A DNA stretch of 64,000 nucleotides from Ruegeria sp. HKCCA6707 (GTDB lineage Bacteria > Pseudomonadota > Alphaproteobacteria > Rhodobacterales > Rhodobacteraceae). A model generated the notes under the pieces. That model made no database searches. It worked only from the letters and a program-made list of their open reading frames with translations, and was not told where the DNA came from. A program made the translations under genes and the position numbers. Positions 45,187 to 55,174 of this stretch are shown piece by piece. The stretch is taken from NCBI RefSeq assembly GCF_013033515.1, contig NZ_WQEG01000004.1, forward strand, positions 1 through 64,000. Direction: 5' to 3'. Position 1 is the stretch's first letter. The number at the start of each line of letters is the position of its first letter.

Positions 45187-46043
45187 GTTCCACTGAACTG
45201 GTTCAACGTACAAGCGCCAAGTCACGGTTTCTGATCACCTCAGCGCGAACAGCGGTTTTGATCGTGGCCGCTGCCTGGGTGATCTTGCCCCTTCTATTCA
45301 TGGTCCTGGCCTCGTTCAAATCGGTCAGCGAGATCTTCATGGACCCGTTTGGTCTGCCATCATCATGGAGCTTCTCGAACTACAAACGCGCCTGGGATGA
45401 GGCGAACCTGTCTCTGACATTGCCCAACACGATCATCGTGACCGGAACGGCTGTTGCCGCCTCCAGCTTTCTGTCGGCCATGGTTGCCTATGGCTTGTCT
45501 CGGAAAGAACGCAAGTTTTCGACCGGGCTTTACACATTGTTCGTGGCGGGCCTGCTGGTGCCTGTCCATGCGATCATTCTGCCGCTTTTTATTCTGCTCA
45601 AGACCGTCGGGCTTTTTGGTACGCTATTTGCACTGATCATCCCCTATATCGCCATGGGGCTGCCGCTGGGTGTGCTGGTGCTGACGCCGCTGGCCGCCAG
45701 CCTGCCACGTGACCTGATCCACGCGGCCCGCATGGATGGGGCGTCGGAATGGCAAGTGTTTCGGCGGGTCGTATTGCCGCTGTTGAAACCGGGCTTGCTG
45801 TCGGTCTCGATCCTGAACGGTGTCTGGATGTGGAACGAGTTCTTCATCCCCCTCATCATCGCCTTCGATCCCGAAGTGCAGACGATGCCGGTTGGTATCG
45901 TGTCTTTTGTAGGATCGTATTCGACCGAATGGGGGCTTGTATTTGCCTCGGTGGTTGTTTCAACCCTGCCGGTCGTCGTCACCTATTTCCTGATGACACG
46001 CCAGTTCCAATCCGGGCTCACAGCCGGTGCGCTGAAGGGCTGA
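45183..46043 (+). CDS. Sugar ABC transporter permease (MalG type), second system
   Basis: A 286-residue permease with about six membrane segments and the docking loop RDLIHAARMDGASEWQVFRRV. Last gene of the plus-strand transporter operon. It is convergent with the oligopeptide-type ATPase gene, with only nine bases between the stops, so the two operons probably share overlapping transcript ends. Confidence 0.92.
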   Translation: MSSTELVQRTSAKSRFLITSARTAVLIVAAAWVILPLLFMVLASFKSVSEIFMDPFGLPSSWSFSNYKRAWDEANLSLTLPNTIIVTGTAVAASSFLSAMVAYGLSRKERKFSTGLYTLFVAGLLVPVHAIILPLFILLKTVGLFGTLFALIIPYIAMGLPLGVLVLTPLAASLPRDLIHAARMDGASEWQVFRRVVLPLLKPGLLSVSILNGVWMWNEFFIPLIIAFDPEVQTMPVGIVSFVGSYSTEWGLVFASVVVSTLPVVVTYFLMTRQFQSGLTAGALKG

Positions 46044-46052
46044 GACCGGTCA

Positions 46053-47036
46053 CTAGATCTCTCCCGCATAGTGGCACAGCACATCCGCGCCGGCCATTGG
46101 TTTGGCCTTGGGTGTTTCGTTCCGACACAGCTCGGTTGCATGTGGGCATCGCGGGGCAAAACGGCAGCCCTTGTCGGGCACGCCGCCATCCCCGACCGGC
46201 AAGCGTCGTTTCGCTTTGTGACGCGCGCGCGGGTCGGGAATAGGCACCGCAGACAAAAGCGCTCGGGTGTAGGGATGCTTCGGGGCGCGGAACAAATCCT
46301 GGGTTGTCGACAGCTCGACGATCTCACCCAGATACATCACCGCGATCCGGTCACAGATATGTTCGACCACCGCCAGATCATGAGCGATGAAGATATAGGT
46401 CAGGGCGAACTGTTCTTGCAGGTCCTGCAACAGATTGAGCGTTTGGGCCTGAATAGACACATCCAGGGCCGAGACAGCTTCATCCGCGATGACCAATTCG
46501 GGCTTTGTCGCCAAGGCGCGCGCGATGCCCAACCTTTGACGCTGTCCGCCCGAAAAGGCATTGGGATAGCGCATCAGGAATTCCTTGCGCAGTCCGACCT
46601 CTTCCAGCAAACCGCCCACCCTGTCGGACAGCGCTTTGCCGCTTAGACCTTCGGATTTACGCAGGCATTGACCAACGATCTCAAGCACGCGCAAACGGGG
46701 GTTCAGGGATGATTGCGGGTCCTGAAACACCATCCGCATGTCCTGCCAGGATTCGGTCAAGCGTGCCCGGTCGGCAGTGACCAGATCAAGCGAGTCCTTG
46801 CCCTTCCGGTGCAACGTCATGTCCCCGTTTGTCGGGCTCAACACGCGCATGATACAGCGGCCCAGCGTGGTCTTTCCGCTACCGCTTTCGCCAACGATGC
46901 CAAAGGTCTCGCCCCGCTCAACATCGAACGACACGTTGTCGACGGCGCGCACGATATCTGTGGGCTTGCCGAAAAACCCGCCACCAATCGGGAAATGCTT
47001 GTCCAAATTGCGGACCTTCAGAATGGGGTCAGACAT
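46053..47036 (-). CDS. Oligopeptide/dipeptide-type ABC transporter ATPase (OppF type)
   Basis: A 327-residue ATPase with Walker A GESGSGKTTLGR, signature FSGGQRQRLGIARAL, Walker B LVIADEAVSALDVS and H-loop FIAHDLAVVEHI. The C-terminal Opp/Dpp extension carries the conserved cysteine region CRFAPRCPHATELC, probably binding an iron-sulphur cluster. I chose the ATG at 47036, where homology begins ([15 protein letters not shown]); it overlaps the OppD-type stop by eight bases. Last gene of the operon. Confidence 0.92.
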   Translation of the reverse strand: MSDPILKVRNLDKHFPIGGGFFGKPTDIVRAVDNVSFDVERGETFGIVGESGSGKTTLGRCIMRVLSPTNGDMTLHRKGKDSLDLVTADRARLTESWQDMRMVFQDPQSSLNPRLRVLEIVGQCLRKSEGLSGKALSDRVGGLLEEVGLRKEFLMRYPNAFSGGQRQRLGIARALATKPELVIADEAVSALDVSIQAQTLNLLQDLQEQFALTYIFIAHDLAVVEHICDRIAVMYLGEIVELSTTQDLFRAPKHPYTRALLSAVPIPDPRARHKAKRRLPVGDGGVPDKGCRFAPRCPHATELCRNETPKAKPMAGADVLCHYAGEI

Positions 47037-48081
47037 GCTTGGCCCCCTCATCGTGAAGGAAACACGCAACCTCGCTGCCATCGCGCGACACCAGAGGTGG
47101 GGTCTGCGCATCACACTTGCCCGCGATGACGTGGTTACACCGGGTTCGGAACGCACAGCCCGAGGGGCGCGCCAATGGATGTGGCACCATGCCTTGAATC
47201 GCAGGCAAACGCCTTTGCCGCGTCATGCCCATACGCGGGATTGAGGCCAGCAAAGCCTGTGTATAGGGGTGTTGCGGGTTCTCGAAGATCGAGTAGACAT
47301 CGCCCTTCTCGACAATCTGCCCCATATACATGACGGCCACATCCTCGGCCACTTCGGCCACCACGCCCAGGTCATGGGTGATCAGCATGACGCCCATCTT
47401 CAACTCGTCCTGCAACTCGGCGATCAGATCAAGAATCTGCGCCTGGGTGGTCACGTCCAGCGCGGTGGTCGGCTCATCCGCGATCAGCAACCGAGGTTGG
47501 CACGACAGCGCCATTGCGATCATCGCCCGCTGACGCATACCGCCGGACAGCTCGAACGGATAGGCCTCGAACCGCTCTGCAGGTTTGGGGATACCGACCT
47601 TGGCCAGCATTTCGATGGCCAGCTCGCGCGCTTCAGCCTTGCTCAGGTTTCGGTGCAGGTGCAAGGTTTCGACAATCTGCTTGCCGATCTTCGTGATCGG
47701 ACCCAGCGAGGACATCGGTTCCTGAAAGATCATCGCGATGTCACTGCCGCGGATATCGCGCAGCTCTTTCGATCCGGGCCGCGCCCGGGCCAGATCCACT
47801 GACCCGCCTTCGCGCCCGTGATAGGTGATGCTGCCTGCGGTGATCTTGCCCGGCGCATCAATGATCCGCAGGATCGACCGCGCCATGATGGATTTGCCAC
47901 AACCGCTTTCGCCAAGAATGCACAAGGTCCGATTGGCGAAGATGTCCAGGTCAACGCCTTCCACGGCCTTGACCACACCGTCATCGGTGAAGAAATGGGT
48001 CTTAAGCCCCCGTATCTCGACCAGCGGAGATCCTTCGGGCGGGGCGATGGACATATCAGTGGGCATGTGGATCTGCGGCAT
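47029..48081 (-). CDS. Oligopeptide/dipeptide-type ABC transporter ATPase (OppD type)
   Basis: A 350-residue ATPase with Walker [13 protein letters not shown], signature [15 protein letters not shown], Walker [15 protein letters not shown] and H-loop [12 protein letters not shown]. The C-terminal Opp/Dpp region has [18 protein letters not shown] codons at 48081, 48066 and 48054 are possible starts; the last sits just after the permease stop. Works with the OppF-type ATPase to drive the transporter. Confidence 0.9.
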   Translation of the reverse strand: MPQIHMPTDMSIAPPEGSPLVEIRGLKTHFFTDDGVVKAVEGVDLDIFANRTLCILGESGCGKSIMARSILRIIDAPGKITAGSITYHGREGGSVDLARARPGSKELRDIRGSDIAMIFQEPMSSLGPITKIGKQIVETLHLHRNLSKAEARELAIEMLAKVGIPKPAERFEAYPFELSGGMRQRAMIAMALSCQPRLLIADEPTTALDVTTQAQILDLIAELQDELKMGVMLITHDLGVVAEVAEDVAVMYMGQIVEKGDVYSIFENPQHPYTQALLASIPRMGMTRQRRLPAIQGMVPHPLARPSGCAFRTRCNHVIAGKCDAQTPPLVSRDGSEVACFLHDEGAKHV

Positions 48082-49201
48082 CGCGAAGGCCGTCCCCCAG
48101 GAAGTTCAACGCCAGAACGGCCACAACAATCATCGTGCCCGGCGCCAGCAGCAGCCAGGGGGCCTCGATAATCGTGCGGATATTCTGAGCCTCTTTCAGC
48201 AACGTCCCCCAGGACACGATGGGCGGTTGCAGCCCAATACCCAGAAAAGACAATGAGGTTTCGGCCAGGATCATCATCGGCACCGCAAGCGTGAGCGATG
48301 CAATAATATGACTGGAAAAGCTGGGGATCATATGCTTGCGGATCACTTCCCAATCCGACAAGCCGTCCAACCGAGCCGCAACGATGAAGTCTTCGCTGCG
48401 CAATGACAGAAACTTGCCGCGCACCTCGCGCGCAAGGCTTGTCCAACCGATCATCGACACAATGATAGTGACCACGAAATAGGTGCGCAGGGGCGGCCAT
48501 CCCAATGGGATCGCGGCCGCAAGACCCATCCAAAGAGGGATGGTGGGTATCGACCGCAGAAACTCGATCAAACGCTGGATGACATTGTCGACCCAGCCGC
48601 CGTAATAACCCGACAAACCCCCAAGCGACACGCCGATGACCAGTGAAATCGCCACACCTACAAGACCGATCGACATCGAGATCTTGGTGCCAATGATGAT
48701 CCGACTGAGGATATCGCGCCCCAATCTGTCGGCCCCAAGGAAATAGACAACATCATCAGGGTCTTTCGGGCCAAAGAAATGGGTGTTGGACGGGATCAGC
48801 CACAAAAGCTTATAGTCATAGCCTTCGACAAAAAAGCCAAGCGGGATGATCTTGCCCGGAACGTCAACATAGCTGCGCCGCATCGTCGATTGATTGACCT
48901 GCACCTTGCGCGCCTTGGCGTGAAGCTGAAACTCACTCGATCCGTCTTCGTTTTCCACAAAGAAATGAATGCCCTGCGGAGGTGCAAAGATGCCCCTACG
49001 GTTGGTGTCATCCAAACGTTCGGGCGCAAAGAAATCCCCAAACAGCGCCAGCGCATAGATGAAACCGACCAGCCAGAGGCTGACATAGGCCACCCGGTGA
49101 CGCCGGAACTTTCGCCACATCAGCGACCACGGCCCCAGCAGTTCGGGCACGGCAACATCCGCTTGCTTTGCGGCTTCGGGTTGTGTGTCTGCCAAGCTCA
49201 T
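48056..49201 (-). CDS. Oligopeptide/dipeptide-type ABC transporter permease (OppC type)
   Basis: A 381-residue permease. The first membrane segment near residue 42 is followed by an unusually long non-membrane stretch (about residues 65-145), then the permease core with GADRLGRDILSRIIIGTKIS and the docking loop SEDFIVAARLDGLSDWEVIRKH. The length exceeds the usual about 300 residues because of that stretch. The ATG at 49201 overlaps the OppB-type stop (ATGA); an earlier start at 49228 is less likely. Confidence 0.9.
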   Translation of the reverse strand: MSLADTQPEAAKQADVAVPELLGPWSLMWRKFRRHRVAYVSLWLVGFIYALALFGDFFAPERLDDTNRRGIFAPPQGIHFFVENEDGSSEFQLHAKARKVQVNQSTMRRSYVDVPGKIIPLGFFVEGYDYKLLWLIPSNTHFFGPKDPDDVVYFLGADRLGRDILSRIIIGTKISMSIGLVGVAISLVIGVSLGGLSGYYGGWVDNVIQRLIEFLRSIPTIPLWMGLAAAIPLGWPPLRTYFVVTIIVSMIGWTSLAREVRGKFLSLRSEDFIVAARLDGLSDWEVIRKHMIPSFSSHIIASLTLAVPMMILAETSLSFLGIGLQPPIVSWGTLLKEAQNIRTIIEAPWLLLAPGTMIVVAVLALNFLGDGLRDAADPHAH

Positions 49202-50181
49202 TGATACCGTATCCTCGGGTCGATCCATGCCAGCAACAGATCCGAGATCAACGTGCCCAGCACCGTCAAAAGGCTGACGATCAGGATCAGAGATCCGGCA
49301 AGGTACATGTCCTGCACCAACAACGCCCGCAGCAGCAGCGGGCCGGTGGTCGGCAGGTTCATCACAACCGCTACGATGATTTCGCCGGACACAAGCGTGG
49401 GAAGGATCCAGCCGATTGTTGAGACAAAGGGATTAAGCGCGACGCGAACGGGGTAGCGCATCAGAAGCTGAAACTCGGACATGCCCTTGGCCCGTGCTGT
49501 TACCACATAGGGCCGATACAGCTCATCCAGCAGATTGGCGCGCATGATACGGATAAGCGCCGCCGCACCCGACGTGCCAACCACAACAATGGGCATCCAG
49601 ATATGTTTCAGCAGATCGACGAACTTGTCCCATGTCCAGGGCTCGCCGATATATTGTGGGCTGACAAGACCACCAACGCTTTGGCCGAAATATTTGAAGG
49701 CCACATACATCATCACCAAAGCCAGCAGGAAATTCGGCACGGCCAGACCGATGAACCCGAACAATGTGGCAGCGTAATCCCCAAAGGAATACTTTCGAAC
49801 AGCAGAATAGATCCCGATGGGCAGCGCGACAATCCAGATGAACAGCAGCGTCAGAACCGAAATCCCAAAGGTCCAACCCAATCGATCCCAGATCAGATCA
49901 TTGACCGGCACGTTCTTTTCAAACGAGATGCCAAAGTTCCAATCAAAAATGATCCCCGTGATCCACTTGTAATATTGGACATAGAACGGCTTACCCAGAC
50001 CATATTGATCACGCAACGCCTGCGCCGTTGCCTCGTCCAGCCCGCCTTGATCCGACAGTTCCGCCGCCAACGTGTCCAGATAGTCCCCAGGGGGCAGCTG
50101 AATGATCAGAAAGGTGACCACCGAAACCAGAAAGACTGTCGGGATCATGTAGAGTATGCGGCGGTAAAGAAATCCCAGCAC
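49198..50181 (-). CDS. Oligopeptide/dipeptide-type ABC transporter permease (OppB type)
   Basis: A 327-residue permease with about six membrane segments, the N-terminal start LYRRILYMIPTVFLVSVVTF typical of OppB/DppB, and the docking loop YVVTARAKGMSEFQLLMRY. It follows the binding-protein gene after 118 bases that contain a perfect 10-bp hairpin. Confidence 0.92.
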   Translation of the reverse strand: MLGFLYRRILYMIPTVFLVSVVTFLIIQLPPGDYLDTLAAELSDQGGLDEATAQALRDQYGLGKPFYVQYYKWITGIIFDWNFGISFEKNVPVNDLIWDRLGWTFGISVLTLLFIWIVALPIGIYSAVRKYSFGDYAATLFGFIGLAVPNFLLALVMMYVAFKYFGQSVGGLVSPQYIGEPWTWDKFVDLLKHIWMPIVVVGTSGAAALIRIMRANLLDELYRPYVVTARAKGMSEFQLLMRYPVRVALNPFVSTIGWILPTLVSGEIIVAVVMNLPTTGPLLLRALLVQDMYLAGSLILIVSLLTVLGTLISDLLLAWIDPRIRYQ

Positions 50182-50225
50182 GATCCTTGGTTCCGTTTCA
50201 GGCGCGGTGCAGCGCGGTTATAACA

Positions 50226-50258
50226 CGGGGTGAGCTAATGGAGGACACGCTCACCCCG
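50226..50258 (-). other. Stem-loop after the Opp-type binding protein
   Basis: A perfect 10-bp inverted repeat (CGGGGTGAGC / GCTCACCCCG) with a 13-base loop between the binding-protein stop and the OppB-type gene. No U-run. Confidence 0.7.
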
Positions 50259-50299
50259 CAGAAATCACGCCCGGATGGGCCGGACGCAATTATTGGCGT

Positions 50300-52225
50300 T
50301 TAGGGCAGGTTGGCGCCGCCTTCGAAATACACCTGCGAGGTATAGGGCGCAGGCGTCCACAGCTGACCGGCGATGGGCATCGGATCCACATAGTTGCGCA
50401 CATTGTTGCGCACGATCCCAAAGGCCCCGTTTGATTGGATCAAACCAATGGTCAACAGCTGCGAGTTCGCCTTTTCGATCAGCTCAAGCAAGGCCGCTTC
50501 CTGCGCTGCCGGGTCACTGGTCGATGTCACACCGCGATAGATCTCGAACAGCTCTTTGATGTGCTCGGGTGGCTCGATCCCGGTATTCGGGTCGGTCCCC
50601 CAATCAGCCCATTTCGGCGCCCAGTAAACGGCACCACCACGCGGCAAGTAGCAGAACGGGTTGACATAGGCATCAACCAGACCGCCGGGACAGTTCCAGA
50701 TATAGGCGTCATGTTCGGCGGCTGACGCGATTTCCTGCAAACGCGACCGGTCAGAGGCACGGATCTGGAAATCAAGGCCAACATCCTTGGCATATCCCTG
50801 AAGCAGCTCGCCCACATCGGGGTATTGCCACCCAAAGACATCCGCGACCAGGAAGACCAGCGTAAACCGGTTGCCGTCGGGCCCCAGCCGGAAGCCATCC
50901 GCATCGCGCTGATCCAACCCGATACCGTCGAGCAATTCGTTGGCCAGATCGGGATCAAACTCGGTATACCGCGTCGCCCATTCTTCATTATAGAATGGTG
51001 CGTTCGGGTGCGGTGCGGTTTGAACCGGTCGGCCAGCACCCAGATACACAAGATCGTTGATCTCTTGGCGATCCACCGCATGGCTCAGCGCCTGGCGGAA
51101 CTCGAACATGTTGACGATCTCGTTTTTCACCGGATCGGGGTTGTTGAGGTTCAACAGCAAGGCGGTCTGGCTGCCGGGAATGTCTCCGACCTGAAAGAAG
51201 CCATACTGGCCACGATCTTTGTTGTCGGTCAGAGCGGCAAGATTCACCGGGCGACCGATATGACGCGCCATATAGTCGATCTCACCGTTGAAGGCTTTCA
51301 ACAGTATGGTCTCGGCGTCTTCAACCTGATCCCAGGTCAGGCCGTCGATATAGGGCAGTTGATTGCCTTCTTCATCGACCTTCCAGAAATAGGGGTTCCG
51401 TTCGGCCACAACACGGTCGACCGAGCCATAGGCGTTTTTCACCTTCCACGGATGCAATGTCGGGCGATCCGGGTTCTGCCAGAACAGAGGCGTATGCATC
51501 GGGCCCGCTTTAAGGTTGAACAGAGAAACCCAATCGGTCGCTGCCGGTTCGGCATCCACAAGAGCCTGAACATCGGGATTGTGGTCGATGTGGAACTGGC
51601 TCAGATAGTGTTTGGGATAGACTACGGGTGGGTAGCCGAACCCATAGGCCAGTGCCTGTAGGAAAAGACCGTTCGGTTCGTTGAATTTGAATTCAACCGT
51701 GTAATCCCCAAGCTTTGCGACCTGCACCGGACCGCCGGCATCAACGAAATTCGCGTGCTTCGACGGCGTCAGCCTTTCGTCCAGAAACACTTCATACCAG
51801 AACATGATATCGTCGGCAGTAAAGGGCTCACCATCCGACCAGCGCATGCCCGGGCGCAGTTCGAACGTATAGGTCGTGGCGTCATCCGACACCGTCCAGC
51901 TCTTGGCAATATTGGGTTTCACCTCACTCCAATCGGGGCTCCAGCGCACCAAAAGCTCGGTTCCGATCTGGCGCAGAATGTTGTGCTGATCACCGCCCCC
52001 AAGGATCGCACGGCGCAGGGTGCCGCCATATTCGCCAATGCTGTCGAGCGTTTCCATCACCATCGGCTCATCGGGCATCCGCTCTTCAACCGGTGGCAAC
52101 TCCCCCGCTGCCACTTTTTCGGCCAGCGCCGGCGCTTCTTGATAGGCCCAAGCCGGCAGCGTACCCGCTGCGGTCAGGCAAAGCGCCGTAACCAACGGAC
52201 GTAAATGTCCAAAATCCAAACTCAT
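50300..52225 (-). CDS. Opp/Dpp-type ABC transporter substrate-binding protein (family 5)
   Basis: A 641-residue family 5 binding protein. The signal peptide (about 27 residues) ends in TLPAWA. The mature part starts YQEAPALAEKVAAGELPPVEERMPDEP and has SIGEYGGTLRRAIL and the family signature VSDDATTYTFELRPGMRWSDGEPFTADD. Members this long with this opening are often linked to oligosaccharide or glycoside uptake rather than peptides. The neighbouring sulfatase and galactonate-dehydratase-like enzyme support a carbohydrate ligand here. Confidence 0.9.
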   Translation of the reverse strand: MSLDFGHLRPLVTALCLTAAGTLPAWAYQEAPALAEKVAAGELPPVEERMPDEPMVMETLDSIGEYGGTLRRAILGGGDQHNILRQIGTELLVRWSPDWSEVKPNIAKSWTVSDDATTYTFELRPGMRWSDGEPFTADDIMFWYEVFLDERLTPSKHANFVDAGGPVQVAKLGDYTVEFKFNEPNGLFLQALAYGFGYPPVVYPKHYLSQFHIDHNPDVQALVDAEPAATDWVSLFNLKAGPMHTPLFWQNPDRPTLHPWKVKNAYGSVDRVVAERNPYFWKVDEEGNQLPYIDGLTWDQVEDAETILLKAFNGEIDYMARHIGRPVNLAALTDNKDRGQYGFFQVGDIPGSQTALLLNLNNPDPVKNEIVNMFEFRQALSHAVDRQEINDLVYLGAGRPVQTAPHPNAPFYNEEWATRYTEFDPDLANELLDGIGLDQRDADGFRLGPDGNRFTLVFLVADVFGWQYPDVGELLQGYAKDVGLDFQIRASDRSRLQEIASAAEHDAYIWNCPGGLVDAYVNPFCYLPRGGAVYWAPKWADWGTDPNTGIEPPEHIKELFEIYRGVTSTSDPAAQEAALLELIEKANSQLLTIGLIQSNGAFGIVRNNVRNYVDPMPIAGQLWTPAPYTSQVYFEGGANLP

Positions 52226-52254
52226 CTTTTTCTCCTCCTCCTAATGCGTGTGTG

Positions 52255-53409
52255 TCACCAGTTGGTGACAGACCCATCGGGCCGCCACAGATGCGGCGGC
52301 TCGACATGTTCGGGTTTCGAGTTCCGAACCTTCTCTTCGTCCACCTCGACGCCAAGACCAGGTCGATCCGGCACTTTGTAGGTGATCCCTTCCAGCGGAA
52401 CTTGAACCGGGAAAATCTCGGGGTCGTGAAAACCCAGGGACTCAGTCTGAGCCTGCCTGGTTTCGACCCAACTGAAATTTGCGACCGCTGCGGCCATATG
52501 AACCGTGGCCGCGGTGCAGACCGGGCCAAGCGGGTTATGGGGCATCAGATCGACGTAATGTGCCTCGCACCAGCCCGCGACTTTCATGGCTTCGGTAAAC
52601 CCACCAATATTGCAGATATCGAGCCGCATATATTGCGTCAGGCCGCCTTCGATATAGGGCAGCGCCTCCCATTTCGAGGAAAACTCCTCACCGATGGCGA
52701 ACGGAATATTCGTCATGCCACGCAACGTCCGATAAGCGTCTGGCGTCTGCGAACGAATGGGTTCTTCCAGGAAATTCAAAGTACCTTGAGGCAGCCGGGC
52801 ACAGAAATCAGCGGCCTCGGCCAGCGAAAGCCGGTGATGCATGTCGATGCCAATACAAAGCTCTGGACCAAACTCCTCGCGCAACGCGATCAATTCGTTT
52901 GCAGCGCGGTTCAGATTGCGCCTTGGGTCGAATTCACCATTCCCGTCGAACTCGCCAGTGTAGATGCGCAGACAATCCCAGCCAGCGTCCACCAGAACTC
53001 TGGCTTTGCCGAGCAGTTCCTCGACGTTTCGGCCCTGGCAGCTTGGGAAGGTGGGGATTTCATCGCGCTGTTTACCACCCAAAAGCTGATACACAGGAAC
53101 TCCAAGGCGTTTGCCCAGAATGTCATAAAGGGCGATGTCGATGGCAGACATTGCCGCCGTCAGAACGCGACCGCCTTCGAAATACTGGCTGCGATAGGTT
53201 TCCTGCCAAATGCGCCCGATCTGCCGGGAATCCTTGCCAACGAGAAACTCGGCAAAATGTTCGACAGCCGCCGCAACAGGGCCTTCACGACAGGAAAGAC
53301 CCGATTCACCCCACCCGTACAAACCGTCGTCGGTCGTCACTTTGACCAAAAGCTGGTTACGGATCCCGACCCGGGCCAAAAGAGGTTCAATTGCGGCAAT
53401 CTTAGTCAT
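52255..53409 (-). CDS. Enolase-superfamily sugar acid dehydratase (galactonate dehydratase-like)
   Basis: A 384-residue mandelate racemase/muconate lactonizing enzyme family protein. Likely metal ligands are D189 (GIDMHH), E215 (FLEEP) and E241 (GEEF). H191, two residues after the first ligand, and H291 in MPHNPLGP are the expected acid/base pair of the galactonate dehydratase-like subgroup. It would dehydrate an aldonic acid to a 2-keto-3-deoxy acid. It lies between the sulfatase and the binding-protein gene on one strand. The exact acid sugar is not determined. Confidence 0.87.
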   Translation of the reverse strand: MTKIAAIEPLLARVGIRNQLLVKVTTDDGLYGWGESGLSCREGPVAAAVEHFAEFLVGKDSRQIGRIWQETYRSQYFEGGRVLTAAMSAIDIALYDILGKRLGVPVYQLLGGKQRDEIPTFPSCQGRNVEELLGKARVLVDAGWDCLRIYTGEFDGNGEFDPRRNLNRAANELIALREEFGPELCIGIDMHHRLSLAEAADFCARLPQGTLNFLEEPIRSQTPDAYRTLRGMTNIPFAIGEEFSSKWEALPYIEGGLTQYMRLDICNIGGFTEAMKVAGWCEAHYVDLMPHNPLGPVCTAATVHMAAAVANFSWVETRQAQTESLGFHDPEIFPVQVPLEGITYKVPDRPGLGVEVDEEKVRNSKPEHVEPPHLWRPDGSVTNW

Positions 53410-53421
53410 TCCATGTCCTTC

Positions 53422-54951
53422 TCAATGCCAGCCCACGCGTGGGGCTGCCGGAATCATGTCGTCTGGTCGGCTGTGGATCATGTCCATCAACTCATCGCGC
53501 AGCGGTCTGTGCGACGCATCGGACCATAGGTTGGTTGTCTCAGAGGGGTCGGTGTCGAAATCGTAAAGCTCACCTGCACCGGTGCTCAGATCAACCGACA
53601 TCCGGTGGCGACGCGTTCTGACGGTGCGCAGGTCCAGCGAAACACCACTGCGTTCCGCATCGACTTCCCATTCGCTCAAAGCAAAGTCACGGCGTTCCGC
53701 GCCGGTCATGACGGGCACCAGCGAACACCCATTGTCTGCCGTCGCGTCGATTGCAGCCAGCTCTGCCAGTGTCGATCGCAGATCCAGGGTCGAGACCGGG
53801 TCGTCGATCACCCGTCCGCGCGGGACGCCGGGCCCCGCAATCACCAGAGGGACACGTAGCAACCCATCATAGAGCATCGGCCCTTTCAGCAAGAGCCCGT
53901 GATCCCCAAGCCATTCGCCATGGTCGCTGGCGAAAACAATAATGGTGTTTTCTAACGCGCCCGTGTCCTCAAGTGCTTTGACGATCCGACCGACCTGATG
54001 ATCAACCGCCGAGATCATGCCGAAGTAAATCGCCGTGATCTGCCGCAATTCGGCCTCGTCCAGCCGGCCCATATCGCTCCAGTTTTTGCCACCTTCCGCA
54101 TTTTCGCGCTCAACGTCGCCTGCAAGCCGGTGTTTCAAGAAGGCGCTGTGCCACCATGGGCGGCCCTCAAGATCTCGCGATCTGCTTTCGGCGATGACGA
54201 CGTCCTGCGGGTCATACATCTGCGACCAAGGCTCCGAGGCCAGAAACGGCGGATGCGGGTCAGGAAAGGAAATCCAGGAAAATATGGGCTTTTCACCCTT
54301 GCTCTCGATCAGATCCACAGCGCGGTCACCAATCCAGGTTGTGGATTGCCAGCGATCACCCAGAGGGGTTCGCCAGGCTTGTGGATGATCTGTAGCCGGC
54401 GGCGCCTGCTCTTTCGCACGCTGCCAACGCGCACGGCCAAGCCCGTCACCGTTCAGAAAGTTCTCGAAATGCAACGTATAGGGGGGATCGTTCCACGCGC
54501 AGTGATGATGCGGCCGCAGGGTTAGTTCAACATGTTGAAATCCGAAGTACGGCCCGCACCAATCTGCCGGGAAATCTGCGGTCGACGTATAGCATTCTGG
54601 ACGTCCGGTTGCGTCAAACGTCTCATTTGATGAAAAATGTGCCTTGCCGATGAAATGGGTCTGATACCCGGCGCGTGAAAACACGCCACCCATCCCGTCT
54701 TGCCCCAAAGCTTCATCCAGGTTGCGCCCGTTGTCGCGCACACCGTTCGAATAAGGCAGCTTGCCCGTCAGAATTGCCGCGCGCGCGGGCTGACACATTG
54801 GATTGGGCGTGATGCAGGTATTAAACCGTGTCCCGGTCTCTGCCAGACGATCGATATGCGGTGTTTTCACACCTCGCACACCATAGCCCATGCAATCGCC
54901 GCGATGCTGGTCCGTCGTAATCAGCAATACGTTCGGTTGGCCCTTTGGCAT
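53422..54951 (-). CDS. Type I sulfatase (formylglycine-dependent)
   Basis: A 509-residue sulfatase of the alkaline-phosphatase fold. The active-site motif is CxPxR: C53, P55 and R57 in PMCQPARAAILTG, so C53 should be converted to formylglycine. Other motifs are NVLLITTDQHR (metal) and VFASDHGEWLGDHGLLLKG. There is no signal peptide, so it probably acts in the cytoplasm on an imported sulfated compound. It heads the operon with the sugar-acid dehydratase and the Opp-type transporter. A maturase gene is not in this window. Confidence 0.92.
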   Translation of the reverse strand: MPKGQPNVLLITTDQHRGDCMGYGVRGVKTPHIDRLAETGTRFNTCITPNPMCQPARAAILTGKLPYSNGVRDNGRNLDEALGQDGMGGVFSRAGYQTHFIGKAHFSSNETFDATGRPECYTSTADFPADWCGPYFGFQHVELTLRPHHHCAWNDPPYTLHFENFLNGDGLGRARWQRAKEQAPPATDHPQAWRTPLGDRWQSTTWIGDRAVDLIESKGEKPIFSWISFPDPHPPFLASEPWSQMYDPQDVVIAESRSRDLEGRPWWHSAFLKHRLAGDVERENAEGGKNWSDMGRLDEAELRQITAIYFGMISAVDHQVGRIVKALEDTGALENTIIVFASDHGEWLGDHGLLLKGPMLYDGLLRVPLVIAGPGVPRGRVIDDPVSTLDLRSTLAELAAIDATADNGCSLVPVMTGAERRDFALSEWEVDAERSGVSLDLRTVRTRRHRMSVDLSTGAGELYDFDTDPSETTNLWSDASHRPLRDELMDMIHSRPDDMIPAAPRVGWH

Positions 54952-55057
54952 TACCCGACCTGCTTGCCGTGCTTAAAGAGCCCAAGGCTACCCACGACCG
55001 TCACTCCTCCCCAGTTCGTCGAATCGAATGCTAAAAACAATAATATGAAACATAACA

Positions 55058-55071
55058 AATCGTCGATGATT
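55058..55071. promoter_or_regulatory. Candidate GntR operator, upstream of the sulfatase operon
   Basis: AATCGTCGATGATT contains the perfect odd palindrome ATCG-T-CGAT and lies about 107 bases upstream of the sulfatase start. A matching palindrome is at 55964-55974, and both are followed by a T-run. A further half-site, AATCGAC, is at 55082-55088. Confidence 0.5.
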
Positions 55072-55174
55072 TTTTCGCAATAATCGACTTAAAATGCACA
55101 AAGGCAAAAGTCAGTCGGTCAAAGTTCGAGAATCCGCGGCGCGAGCCGTCACATCCGGGTACTCAGACCCGAGG